NCBI GenBank assembly: GCA_027922465.2
Contig: BQMF02000025.1
Location: forward strand, 1,398,501-1,462,500
Source: Turritopsis dohrnii
Lineage: Eukaryota > Cnidaria > Hydrozoa > Anthoathecata > Oceaniidae
Direction of reading: 5' to 3'
DNA length: 64,000 bases
Under the pieces are notes generated by a model. That model had not been told where the DNA came from. It did no database searches and saw nothing but the letters and a program-made list of their open reading frames with translations. Shown piece by piece: positions 35,620-46,725 of the stretch (position 1 is the stretch's first letter; every line of letters begins with the position of its first letter). Made by a program: the position numbers and the translations under genes.

Positions 35620-35752
35620 ATCTTTATAAAAAATTTTTATAGAAGCCTGGAAATTTGTTATAGAAGTTTGGAAATTTGTTATAGAAGTTTGGAAATTTGT
35701 TATAGAAGTTTGCAAATTTGTTATAGAAGTTTGACCCTTCAGTGCCATCGTA
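35620..35752 (-). repeat. Right terminal inverted repeat and iterons
   Basis: Reads outward as TATAGAAGCCTGGAAATTTG, about four iterons of the GTTATAGAAGTTTGGAAATT type, then GACCCTTCAGTGCCATCGTA. It is the inverted counterpart of 24,358-24,500 with one iteron fewer. The flank beyond (CTGATGCTTC) differs from the left flank (ATGAATTG). Confidence 0.75.
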
Positions 35753-36499
35753 CTGATGCTTCTTTGTTCCACAATTACAGTCAAAACATTATCCATATAA
35801 TAAACAGGGTAGGGAAATCATATTTGAAACAAAACAGTTGGATGTGATCAACTTCTCCATTCCTGTTGGTTATTTTTCCTTTCCGCCTTTGCTTTTTGTT
35901 TTCGAAATGCTTTCCCGAAAAGTTCAGTAACTGATGTCTTCTGAGTTATCTTAAAATAACAAATCTGTTACTTTCTCCCATTTTGGGCCGATTTCTTTAT
36001 TATTTCAGGCGATAACATTTTCTTTATCGAAAACTCTGCGTTTACATGTAATTTCGCTATCTCAGTGGGGTTTCTGATATATATACAGTCGAGTCCCGCT
36101 ATCTCGATCATGCACTCTCGAACTGTTGTTTCAGTAGAAAAAGCTAGTTTTTCCCCTTGCAACAATTTTCACATAATATTTTAGTTTGTTATCGTTTTTT
36201 CACATTTCTAGCTTATTTTTCAAGTGCGTATTTTTTAGCGGCATGCTTGATATGATTATTGGAAAATATCCATTTCGTCCGATATAGCTCCTAATTATTA
36301 CGCACACAGCAAACTATCCTAAAAATCTGGTAAACTAGTAAAACAGCAAAAAAAGTACATTAGGTATATTAGAAGTGACAAATTGTCCCAGGAAATGATA
36401 AAACGGCAAATTTTCTTCTGTTACAGAAAAATGCTCGGTTTTTCATTTTTATTCATGAAAACACGATCTTTAATGAAAAAACGCATGAACACGGTGATA
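35753..36499. other. Gene-free interval with a possible pogo/mariner-type end
   Basis: No exon recognised. At about 36,086 the stretch CAGTCGAGTCCCGCTATCTC, followed by TGCACTCTCGAAC, resembles the terminal repeat of pogo/Tigger-like elements common in animals. No matching opposite end was found nearby, so at most it is a solo remnant. The rest is AT-rich. Confidence 0.35.
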
Positions 36500-36720
36500 T
36501 TGGATATAAAACATGAAAACGCGGAGTTTACAACTCGACAATTGTAATCGTTGAGTTTCGGATCAAATATATGAAAACGCGGAGTTTATTGATATAGCAT
36601 ATGAAAACGCGGAGTTATAACTCGACAATTGTAACCATAGCTTTTTGGATCAAATATATGAAAAAGCGAGGTTTATGGATATAGCATATGAAAACGCGGT
36701 GTTTATGGCTCGACAATTGC
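36500..36720 (+). repeat. Short tandem repeat, ~90-base unit, about 2.5 copies
   Basis: CATATGAAAACGCGGAGTTT followed by a segment containing CTCGACAATTGTAA and TCGGATCAAATATATGAAAA recurs at about 36,507, 36,599 and 36,686. Within each unit ATGAAAACGCGGAGTTTAT occurs twice, so the unit is itself built of half-units. No coding role is evident. Confidence 0.6.
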
Positions 36721-37188
36721 TCAAGTACGGTTTTGTTCATTGAATGTTCAAATATGAACGAAACGAAGTCAACAATCATAGAATGTAAAAATGTACCTGA
36801 TGTGTACCTATGCGTCTTTATATCCATGTTATTGAGAAAAATAAATATGTTAGCGCTATTATAGATACAACATTTTAATATCATCCGTATTACAACGTAT
36901 ACCAGTAACTTATGAAAGAGTGTTGGACAGAAAATGTTGTCGACTATCCCCATCGCCACTGCACTAAAACATAGATTCCCTTGTCAAAGAGATTTGATAA
37001 GTTTAGACTAGGATGTGATTTTGAAAGCTTAAACAAGACTTTCTGGAAGAAAACGCTTATCTATGAAAACTCGTGTTCAAAAACTAAATTCACGGATTTG
37101 CAGTTAGTTGAACCTCTCATTTCATTTTGATTTTTTTAAAACGATGTAAGAACAAAACATTATATATTGCATTTGTTCTATAAGGGGC
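36721..37188. other. Gene-free interval
   Basis: AT-rich, no feature recognised. The 114-codon minus ORF crossing into the tandem repeat lacks coding character. Confidence 0.4.
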
Positions 37189-37510
37189 TGTTTATATGGA
37201 AGCCGAGCCAGCCCGTTTGCAGGGCTAGCCCTTTAGCCGAGATCTCGTCTTCATGGTAATTTCAGGAGGGCTGGCCCGCTTGCTGAGATCTCGGCTATTT
37301 TACCAGAGATCTTGCCAAGTGGGCTGAAAAAAATCCCATGTAAACAATCTCAGGTGAGCCTGCCCGGCAAACGGGCTAGCCTCGTTACAAATACACAGAT
37401 TTTGATTGGCTTAAAATTTGCAAACCTTTCCTTCTGACACTTAAATTTTCCCGCTTGGTTAGCATGAAAAAGAGGTCAGCCCGTTTGCAGGGCCATCCCG
37501 CTTCAAATAA
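37189..37510. mobile_element. GC-rich palindromic MITE-like element
   Basis: Stands out from its AT-rich surroundings. It starts GGGGCTGTTTATATGG and holds repeated, self-complementary blocks such as AGCCCGTTTGCAGGGCTAGC, GCCGAGATCTCG and GCCCGGCAAACGGGCTAGCC, with CCCATGTAAACA in the middle. Elements built from GAGATCTCGGC blocks with ATGTAAACAG ends are, from memory, common in coral genomes. The right limit is uncertain because that end is eroded. Confidence 0.55.
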
Positions 37511-37565
37511 ACAGAAAAAATTTCCATAAAATCTAATATTGGATAATCGAGACTAATCTCGTTCA

Positions 37566-37947
37566 TACACGTTTTTTTTTTTTATAAGGAACACCTTTAT
37601 AAGGAACTTGAGGCTGAAAAAGTCTCTAAAAATAAGGAATTCTTAAGGAACTAACCAGGCTGAAATAAGAGTTCAAATATAAGAAACACTAAAGAACTTT
37701 CTTTTTTATATCAATAAAACTAATAAAAACTAAACACAAGAAAATCTATACCAAAAAGGCTGCAAACTGAAGTAGTTTGCAAGTTTATAAATTATGTACA
37801 ACGCAAATTATCAATGGTCAGTTGCAAAGAATTAAAATAAAAAATAAGGAACTAATTAAGGAACTGTGAGGCTCAAACTCTTTAAAAAAATAAGGAACTT
37901 CAGCCTCAGCCCCACCACAAAGGTTCCTTATAAAAAAAAAACGTGTA
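37566..37947. mobile_element. Foldback-type MITE with homopolymer-containing terminal repeats
   Basis: Left end TACACG followed by a T run and ATAAGGAAC; right end GTTCCTTATA, an A run and CGTGTA, an inverted pair. Inside, AAGGAACTTGAGGCTGAA on the left faces TTCAGCCTCAGCC on the right, extending the foldback. No ORF. Non-autonomous; family unknown. Confidence 0.65.
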
Positions 37948-38031
37948 ATGGAACTCAGCTTACGATCCGTTGTCGTTCGCTTCGTATTTTCAACGATTAA
38001 CTTATCTAAATAATTAAATAATTACCTCGCA

Positions 38032-38244
38032 ATGGATGAGGAAACAGTTGTGAGAAATATTCAAGACGATATGTTGACTGATGGAAGTCCAGAAGAACAC
38101 CATCATTCAGCCAGTGAGCACGACTCTTTGATTCAAAGAGGCGGGACAACACATGGTCAAAATAAAGACATGAAGACCAAACTGATGACTTTTCTCAAAA
38201 CCAAAACGCTTTCAAACGTTCAGAGTAATCGAGTTTTCAGATAG
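38032..38244 (+). CDS. Small ORF, 70 residues, unrecognised
   Basis: ATG-led and acidic/His-rich at the start (MDEETVVRNIQDDML, PEEHHHSASEHDS), with a basic end (MKTKLMTFLKTKTLS). It lies 85 bases beyond the foldback MITE. The composition is more protein-like than surrounding frames, and it could be a short gene or a first exon, but no domain is recognised and no clear donor ends it. Low confidence that it is translated. Confidence 0.25.
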   Translation: MDEETVVRNIQDDMLTDGSPEEHHHSASEHDSLIQRGGTTHGQNKDMKTKLMTFLKTKTLSNVQSNRVFR

Positions 38245-39100
38245 ATTTACATTAAGATATGTTGAGCTATTGCAAATAGTATTTAGTAAAATACAGTACA
38301 CTCTCTCACTGGAACGTCGAACGTGAAACAAAATCGTTCGAATTATGGAGAGTCTGATGCACTTATAGTAAAATACTTATAGCAAAATACTCTCCAGTAG
38401 CAAAGAACTTACAAAAACCTCAAAGGTTGGATGAATATTTTAAGGAGTTACTCGAGGAGCAGCATTAGAAGAAAGCAATAAACTTCCACAATTATGTTAG
38501 AGAGGATTCAATCAAAAATATTGCTTGAACTAGGACCTCTTTTAATTTAATTTTGATAAACAGTTTAGATATGCAGGAAGAGTTCTGTGTTCAACTCTTC
38601 ATTAGCTTCGAGGTCAAATGACATGACATCCAAAAACTCATTTTTGATATCTTAAAATAAGTCTTTCCGAGAAGTTCAAAATATACAACAAGGGAGATAA
38701 CTTCCGTGACAAAACATCAGTTTAGTGAAAGATGACAAGCTTATTTGTCATCATGTTGCAACCTTGCTATTGACAAAGATACAACAGACGTTTCCGTAGA
38801 AAAATAACCAACAATATTTACAACATTGACACAGTAGAAGACTTCTACTCTTTTAAATACTCTTCATTGTACAAAGGAAGAATGCAAAAGTATGTACGTC
38901 TTTCGTATACTTAAGTATATTTTCGTACCATGGAGTTCGTCAAGCTATTCGTGAACTTTGGAACCACAAATAATTTTGTTTTTCCGCACCATCTGCGAAC
39001 TGCGAGCTACGAAAGCTGAAACAAATTCTCATATAGTCGTGTGGCATCATAATCGTTGACGATCTCTGAACAAGCGCCTACAACATAAGGGAATTTTAGG
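38245..39100. other. Gene-poor interval with a possible transposon end
   Basis: Near 38,296 the sequence CAGTACACTCTCTCACTGGA and, some 25 bases on, AAAATCGTTCGAATTATGG resemble a pogo/mariner-type terminal repeat. A short open stretch at about 38,393-38,468 (QKPQRLDEYFKELLEEQH then stop) could be a transposase C-terminus remnant. Neither is secure. Confidence 0.3.
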
Positions 39101-39189
39101 GAATTTGAATTTGCCACTAAATATACGGTATAGCGAACAGAGACTTATTGCGATGGCTTCATGATCTTTCATTTCGCTCACATACCTCT

Positions 39190-42100
39190 TTCACGTATTG
39201 CACAAGCATTGCTGAAGACCTGACATCCATAGATGATTTTGTCACCGCGGGAACTGTGTCTATAATGGACGCAACCCAACTCCCCGTGTGCTAAACTAAA
39301 ACTTCACAACACCATCTTTGCAGCATGACTTGATTTCCAAATCTTGTTCAATTCGTTTCTCCAACTTTTGAAGCGAAGTAACCTAAACTTATCGTTGCTT
39401 ATTGTAAAATGTGTCAAAGGGCAATTTTTTCGAATGTTTTTTCAAAGCTTACCAAATAAGCAAATTGAGTTGCCTCTTGCGATGTCGCAGGAAAATCTTT
39501 TCCAGTTTACCATCGCTTCAATTTTTAGCCACACCAAAGCATAAAGATGAGACGTGCCTCTCTTCGGGTGCCCACAATTTCTCCTTTCGTGTCTATAAAT
39601 AAATATACGTTAGCCTGATGTTTCGATAGACAACTAAGATCTTTTCCATTTGGAGTCACGTGAGCAGTTATGTAAGTCCGCATAAGTTGTTCCATTATGC
39701 GAACAACATGAAAGATCATGTCGACAGGATGACTGAAAATATTTTCCTGTTGTTTTCATCACCTTATTTTCCAACCAGACGGGCTATGAAAAAGTGAAAG
39801 CAACTTTCAGATGGCAGAAATTGTATTTAAACAAAGTTACCTACATTTCACCAAGAGATGGAAACCCAAATTTCTGAACGGCTTTATTAACCAACTCATT
39901 CTGCGCTTTCAAATGCGCTGATGTAAACGCCTTGCTTTCGAGCGATCTTGCAATGCAAGAATTGGACTTTTGTCTCATTTCTACTGCGCCTGCAACAAAC
40001 TACGATGTTAGATAAGCAACATGTAAAAATCGTACCAGACTCGCAACGGTTAATCCATCGATCGTACTGGAATTGTACCAATTTGTATGTCACGCCATTA
40101 TCCATTAGGCACAACCTTGCACCGAAACCCAATTTTGACTAACTGCCTGAATGCCTAGAATGTAAATGTTATGTAAAGTATGTTATTAAAATTATTGGAA
40201 CTGCCTCGCAACAACTAAACGTTACCTTCCGCAAAGATTGCTCTCAGACAAACTGTCAGAATCATGCAGGACTGTTGTCAGTCTGGATACTTATAAGTTG
40301 CAACACGTTCTAACCCTCCCTTGTTAACTTTCATGGGATCAAAATCTTCCAGCTACAAAACAGAAGGAATTTTTGATGTTAGCTGGCATGAACTGATTAG
40401 TTAAAATGAGAAAACAAATATTGCTTACCTTAAGCAAGCACATGGTATATTCTTCAGTGCAAAAGCATTATCAGGCTTTAGGCAATTAAAGACGCAAATG
40501 ACTTTACCGACCGGGTAATATTATATTAATACCAACAAATACTGAAACTTTAAATTTAAAGTTTTCTTTAGCAGATACGGTATCTTCCTCCAATTCAGTT
40601 TCACGATTGTTTATGAAGAACATGAAATGTTTTCTTTCAAAGACGTCACATGTTACCCAGCATTGTGTCAATGTATTCAGGAAGGAAGTAAGTTTTTCGC
40701 CAACCGACTGCGCACCACCACCTCACTATCGCTATCGTAGAGATCTACCAAACGTTGTTTCATAGTTGCCCATAACCAGCAACATTTGCATCACAGTGTC
40801 ATACAGATATATCTCTGTAGTACGTTCTGAGCCATTGATCGTACTGGAACTGCCCCAGTTCAAAGGACATGTTGTAATCCATTAAGGATGACAGTCTTAA
40901 TAACTAGAAGGACGGCATCATTATATAATGTATCTTACATTAATAGTCATCAACGAACGGAGACAACGAAGCATTACTAGTGGGTGAAATATTTCATTGT
41001 TTGTTTAAGTTTCGTACGTTAGTCAACATAATGGCAATATTAAACATACTGGTAGTAATTGTTACCTGTAAAAGCAGTCAGGCTTTGACATAAAGTAACA
41101 GAAAGCTTTTTCCAATTTTTCCCTTTACCTGAAGTCTTTCAGATCTCGAATGCGCTCTTTCACCAGTGGCAATACAAAGCTGAGTTTTAGTATTCTCATT
41201 GGAGTATGATATCCATGACTAGCTCGACTGTATGAACTGCCTCACAACAACAAAAAGTTACCTTCCGCAAAGATTGCTCTCAGACAAACTATCAGAATTC
41301 TGCAGCAAGTTGCAACACGTTCTAATCCTCCCTTGTTAACTTTCATGGGATCAAAATCTTCCAGCTACAAAACAGAAGGAATTTTTGATGTTAGGTGGCA
41401 TGAATTGATGCCTTCAGTGTAAAGGCACTTATCAGGCCTTCTGTCAGGTTTCTAGTTAAGGACAACCCGGTACATAACAGCGGCTCTTCTCATGAAACAG
41501 GAATTACAATAGACCCACTTATCCTTGGTTCTCCTTTACAGTTGCTGGCCCATCAGATTTTGCAACTTCAACCATTCTATATTTAAAAAGTGACAACATT
41601 TATCAGTAATAGTTGACGAAAAGTAAATATTGAAACCTAAAATTATCACCTTTTCTTGGAAATTTTGTCGTCACAACCATCTGAGTTTGATAGAAAGGAC
41701 CTCATGCACTCCTTCCTGGTATTTTCTCTTTGATCCATACGAGCATCAATTTCAGTTGTATTGATGTCATTCAGCAAGACATTCAACGAAGATGAAAAAC
41801 TTATTTTATCTAAAATTATTATTTTATCTAAAAATGAGTATTTAAGACAAATTTAAATCTGCAATAAGGCATATATCAGCACAGTGAAAGATGGCAAGCA
41901 TATCTTTTATGACCTTGCAACTTTGCATTCTCTCATGCTTGAACGGTTTCATCAGCATGTTAATAAAATGTAATAGGCAATAAATGACGCAAAAGACTTT
42001 CCCAACAAATACTGAAACTTTAAATCTAAAGTTTTTTTGGGCAGATACGGTATCTTCCTCCAATTCAGTTTCACGATTGTTTATGAAGAACATGAAATGT

Positions 42101-43148
42101 TTTCTTTCAAAGACGTCACATGTTACCCTGCATTGTGTCAATGTATTCAGGAAGGAAGTAATTTTTTCACCAACCGACTGCGCACCACCACCTCACTATC
42201 GCTATCGTAGAGATCTACCAAACGTTGTTTCATAGTTGCCCATAACCAGCAACATTTGCATCACAGTGTCATATAGATATATCACTGTAGTACGATCCAA
42301 CACAACATTCACCCACGTGGATGTCCTTGTTGTTAAGGACCATAACATCTTTTGGTATCGGCAAACTCACTCACTGCGACATGCGCTCTTGTCAAAAACT
42401 GGCAGTTGACAGTGCTTAGTTTTCTTGTGAAATCATCATTAGAAGCCACATCCACCCTATGTGCTATACCATCAGGATTTTTAAAATCTTTTCTGAAATG
42501 GTTAATATAAACAACTGCATTCGTTTCTTTCAGTGGTGTTCTTGACATGTTGTCTAAAACAAACAACCAAGAACGTGTTAATATAAGTCCATGTACATTA
42601 GATAGCAAATCTAAGATTTCAACACAAGTTCATATGCAACTTTTGTGACAAACATCAGTACAGTGGAAGATGACAATCGTTTGTGACAAGCGTATATATT
42701 CTAACCAACAATGAAACAATGTTACAATGTTGAACAATGTCAACAGCTAATGTTATGTTGAGCACATCTTCCTGCTATTCAGTTTTAGTTGTGCCAGACG
42801 TGATGCTACTTTCACTCATTACTAGCATCATTTGCTTGACTGTGTCATTAAGATAATTCTCAGACATAGATTCCCGCATATAATAACGCTTCGGGTTTAG
42901 CTTGTCGTAAATATCCTTAGGATTTTTCAATACTGTGGCTCTTCTCACAAAACATGAATTGCAATAGAACTGCGTTTCCTCGGTTGTCCATTTAAGTAGC
43001 GGTTTCTTAGACAACCATCCCAGTTTGTCGAAAAGGACCTCATGCGCTCCTTGCTGGCATTTTCTCGTTGCTCCAAATGAGTAGCAATTTCAGTCTGATT
43101 TACTTCATTAACCCAACGGAAAAAATCAAAGACATAAGCTTGCACCAA
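39190..43148 (-). pseudogene. Helitron-like replicase remnant, copy A
   Basis: A broken multi-exon gene reads leftward. In coding order: an N-terminal region at 43,148-42,775 with WTTEETQFYCNSCFVRRA (frameshifted after QRENASKERMR); 42,608-42,333 (AVVYINHFRKDFKNPDG); 42,141-42,010 (TCDVFERKHFMFFINNRE); 41,345-41,110 (LEDFDPMKVNKGG, LVKERIRDLKD); 40,132-39,896 (LVQFQYDRWINRC, then in another frame ELVNKAVQKFGFPSL); 39,719-39,530 (FHVVRIMEQLM, then KRGTSHLYALVWLKIEA); and about 39,290-39,190 (TVPAVTKSSMDVRS). The GFPSL block and the RG-HxxxLVWL block fit the N-terminal and HUH-nuclease regions of Helitron-like replication initiators. The second HUH His is Tyr here (HLY). No helicase part was seen. 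Assignment is by remembered motif pattern. Confidence 0.5.
40195..42292 (+). repeat. Imperfect direct duplication inside copy A
   Basis: Block 40,195-40,442 recurs at 41,233-41,415 (shared TTACCTTCCGCAAAGATTGC and CCTCCCTTGTTAACTTTCAT). Block 40,527-40,830 recurs almost exactly at 41,998-42,292 (shared AAATACTGAAACTTTAAAT and ACCAAACGTTGTTTCATAG). Spacing between the two blocks differs by about 440 bases between the repeats. A further exon copy at about 41,690-41,770 (TTEIDARMDQRENTRKE) duplicates the one near 43,080. Confidence 0.75.
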
Positions 43149-43149
43149 A

Positions 43150-44376
43150 ATTTATTTCTCTTGATAACCAGAAGCACGGCGCCATTATATAATGTATGTT
43201 ACATTAGTAGTCAACAACGAACGAATTCCGTCATATAGTACTGTGTGACAATGCCATTCTTTGTATCTTGTAAATTGTACTTGCGTAGAATGGTTGCAAA
43301 GGATAAACATGATGACCGTTTTTGCCTACAATTGGATATACAGCTACAATTGAGTTTGTTCTTTGGCAAAATATGGTTTGATTTCTGAAAAACTTTACTG
43401 TTGCAAAATTTTTGGATTTATTAATGTTTTTTGTTACCAAATGTATCACCGTTGACTGATTTGAAATAATGCATGTTTTGAAATATATGTGAAGTTACAA
43501 TGTTGTTAATTATCGTGCGCTTAATCTGCTGATGACAAATGTTTTGGAAGGGTTTTGATGATATGTATTTACAATATCTCCTCTGGTAGGCTGTGATACA
43601 GTTATAATTCATCTTGCATGAACTTATCCAGTTGCATCTTCGTATGTTTACATGATCTAGAATTAAACAAACCTAAAAATGTGAATTATATATCATTCAG
43701 TAACATAAAATTCATCAGATTACCATCAATGGTTCGATGTTTGGTCGTAAGAATATACTTACAATATATATATACAAATTTGGCTGCTTAAACGTGGATT
43801 ATTGTATATAGATGTGACGGTCCTAGTATTGCCAAAATAAAATAGGTATATAAGGTAGGTATTTCAAAGTTGAAAACTATATATTGATATAAACTAAACT
43901 TTGCTGACTTCATCAATAATGCTAAAACTATACATCGAAAATGCCCAATTCATGCTTTCAGGTGCCATCAATGTTTACTGAAAAGGCTGAATGTACGGTA
44001 TTCCAATCAACCTGTTCATTGAATTCCATCTTATATTTCATTGCTAAGTAGCTGAAATATGTTCGTTGAATGCACTGTTAATGATGTTTATTATGCAGTA
44101 AAAAATCAAGTTATCAAATGTGAATACTTTCAAGTAAATAAAAAATGCAAAACAATTAATAGAAATAGAATGACAAGTAAAATAGTTTTGCTTTTTTTTT
44201 ATTGCCATCACTATGTAAAGGTTTGTAAGTACTGTATTGCACAAACGTTGTTGGTCAGATAAAAGACTTTTATTGGAGTCGGGAATTTCGTTCATTAAGG
44301 AACAGTTTTGTATCATCTAAATACGCAAACATTTTTTTGTTACTTCATGATAAGGGTACCTGAGATAGAAGAACAC
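43150..44376. other. Gene-free interval
   Basis: AT-rich, with only short frames lacking coding character. It lies between two Helitron-like remnants, so it may be intron or eroded element sequence, but nothing specific is visible. Confidence 0.4.
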
Positions 44377-46023
44377 TTATAGCACTAACCGAATTAGTAA
44401 CCATAACAATTGTATCTCGCAATGAGTGAACCAAGTTGGTAAAGGTTTCGATAAAGTATCCTTTGTTTTCCTCACGCTGTAATTATGCTTGTAATCATGG
44501 TTCCATAGATCAGGACTTGTGGATAGTGCCAATCCAAAATGCTGTAAATTTTCAGGCAATTGCTCATGGAGTGGGTGATAAATATCTGTTAGTTTTCAGT
44601 AGCATCCGTGCTTGAGAGAATGTTGGACCAAGTAGTTGGAATTAAAATACATACAATATTTTGTAGCTACCAAATACAGTTTTGGTAACTGGGTCATCAC
44701 CTCCCGTATTATACCTATGGAAATAATATTTTATCAGAAATTGGTTGAGAGATAAGGTTTTTTGCATTACGAAAAAAGATAACCCTAGCAAATATTCAAG
44801 GAACGATTGTTTGCTAACATGAGCCTTGGTCGTGTTTACTGATTCATCCACTACGTCCTGCAGAAAAGGCACTTTATTAGCTGCCAACAGACGGTTTTGA
44901 GGAGAAATCATTTAGTTACTGCTTCTTACCTTTTCATTATACTAGAACTGTCTGCCAACTTAAAATCCGTCATTATGTAGCAGCATTTCTGGAGACCTAG
45001 GTTTTAGATCTACTAAAAATCTGAAAGCTGCTTCAAATATTGCTTCTGAAAATGCGCTACTTACATACCAACTACGTAGTTACCCATGAAAAACGTCGAT
45101 GTATCCTCTTAAATTTCGTGTAAACGCCTCTTTTGACATTTTAAAAACCAATTGGTTTACAACTTCTGTTTTTCCGCAAATCGTTTGATTTGATGCCAAA
45201 GAATCTGACCATTGGTATATGTAAACCTTAGCAATAAAAGAAATCTTTGTTATTTTTACAGAAGTGAAAAAGATGAGTACAATGGAACAGATATACCTCA
45301 AAAGCAGAATCAGGATTTGTCAAAGGGATATCCGCAGAAAAATGCTGCAAATTTATGTTTTTGATGTCCTTCAACCACACCAGCATGTGGAAATGTAACG
45401 ATTTTTTCTGGCAAATTCCGTTCTGGCGAAAAATGTTAATAATGTTCCCATCAGATGTTTTCTAAAAAAGATCAAATAATTCAAAAAAACATATTACAAA
45501 TTTGAAAAAACAAAGGAAGGTGGAGATGTTAGTTCATAACCTTTCATTCCTTAGCAAATTTGCTTTCTATTTCGACGTCATTTGTGCCACACATATAACC
45601 ACGTATAATTTGCTGGAACACATGCGCTATATTTAAGGTTTCGCCAACGGGGAACTCAGTTGGTAAAATGAAATTTTCCTCCATAACTTCACGCAACCAT
45701 TATACCTGAAATTATAAAAGGTAAGACATTCTTTTTAGGTTGTTTTAAAGATTTTGTTATTATACATTGCAAAATAAAACGGAATAAGTGTGATGTGCCT
45801 TTGGCATAGGCCATTTGTATGGAGCGAATATGATAAATAGATGTGGCAAACCAAACTGTTTAACTGCATCAAGCAACATCTGGTGATGCCAAAACCAATA
45901 CTGCCTTGTGAAGGACTTTTCCTCAAGTGATTTAGCCGGCGGACAACCAAACTTTTTTCCAGATTCTACTGCCGCTACAAAAAGCATGAATATGAATATA
46001 GCAATACTTAATATTGTCTCCAA
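44377..46023 (-). pseudogene. Helitron-like replicase remnant, copy D (best HUH motif)
   Basis: Reads leftward. 46,023-45,760 encodes FTRQYWFWHHQMLLDAVKQF and then GLPHLFIIFAPYKWPMP, the block expected before the nuclease motif in Helitron-like N-terminal domains. About 45,690-45,540 encodes PVGETLNIAHVFQQIIRGYM. About 45,470-45,300 encodes LHFHMLVWLKDIKNINLQHF, with His-Phe-His matching the HUH metal-binding motif of rolling-circle nucleases. 45,230-45,080 encodes KEAFTRNLRGYI. Further left are fragments at 44,911-44,642 and 44,559-44,377. Segments are separated by what look like introns and frame breaks. The catalytic Tyr region and helicase were not found. It differs from copies A and B in sequence, so it is a separate lineage. 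Confidence 0.5.
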
Positions 46024-46179
46024 AGTTATGTGTTGGATACAAATTACTTACAACAAACCGTTTTGTTCATCCATCTTTCGCATTGAAATTGCAACAATTC
46101 AAAGTCATCCATGTAATCTTGAACTGGTGATAAGCATTTTGTTGCGAAGAAGAGCACAGTGTTCTGATTGATTAAAATT

Positions 46180-46725
46180 GTGTATTGGCTGGTACCTGAA
46201 GTTGTTATTTTCTAACAGTTGGTGTGTTTATATTTCGTAAACGATTTTTGTTGTTGCGTTACGTCTTGTTACGCAAAGACATATTAATTTTTTGCAATAG
46301 GTTTTGAAATACTTCCAAATCAGTCAAAAAGTCTTTTGCAAATTCAAAACTCAATATTAAAAAACACAGAAAATACAAATACATAAATATATAAAAAATA
46401 TCCAGAAATATTTTAAACATTTTACAGAACTAAAACATGTATTTGCAAGATCAAAAGACCTTGAAGTATCTAAGTTCACATCAATCCTTTTCTACTTAAA
46501 ATGGTAAAAAGTGAAAAATATTAAGATTGAATGTGTTTTTATGTATAAAACAAATAACAAAACAGATGCAAAATTAAAAATAAGTTGCCTGAAGTATATC
46601 GAAAATCACGATAAGTTCATTTAAATTTTACCACTGTCGGCTTCTCCAATAATTAAGATCCTTCTTTCCCAGCTCCTCACGTCTATGAATACAAGTGGAT
46701 CCTGTAGTGAACAACGACAAGAATT
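46180..46725. other. Very AT-rich gene-free interval
   Basis: Runs of A and T with no exon or repeat recognised. It separates copies D and B. Confidence 0.4.

Larger units (their letters stand above)
24358..35752. mobile_element. Giant palindromic DNA transposon (IS3EU-like transposase plus HECT ligase in each arm)
   Basis: The left arm (24,358 to about 28,655) and right arm (about 28,705 to 35,752) are near-identical reverse complements around a ~50-base spacer. After removing the retrotransposon at about 31,288-34,086, the right arm is ~4.25 kb against ~4.30 kb on the left. Both outer ends carry TACGATGGCACTGAAGGGTC and then AT-rich iterons; outside these, the two flanks are unrelated. Each arm holds a DDE transposase reading inward and a HECT-domain gene reading outward from the centre, so the genes converge. 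Termini of the form TAC...GTA fit what I recall of the IS3EU superfamily, but no 6-base target duplication is visible. Alternatively the element starts at GATGGC and GTAC on both sides is a 4-base duplication. The shared lesions suggest that this copy cannot move by itself. Confidence 0.85.

Noticed and set aside
24358..35752. Palindrome as a sequencing-library artefact (hairpin read-through)
   Set aside because: An artefact would continue into the flanks. Here symmetry stops exactly at the transposon ends, the arms differ at several bases and in iteron number, and one arm has a retrotransposon. Still worth a read check.
42333..43014. Independent single-exon genes on the minus strand
   Set aside because: Their products line up in order with exons of the other Helitron-like copies and show frameshifts, so they were merged into one remnant.
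44195..44215. T-run as a transcription terminator
   Set aside because: Simple T-runs are frequent here and carry no terminator meaning for RNA polymerase II genes.
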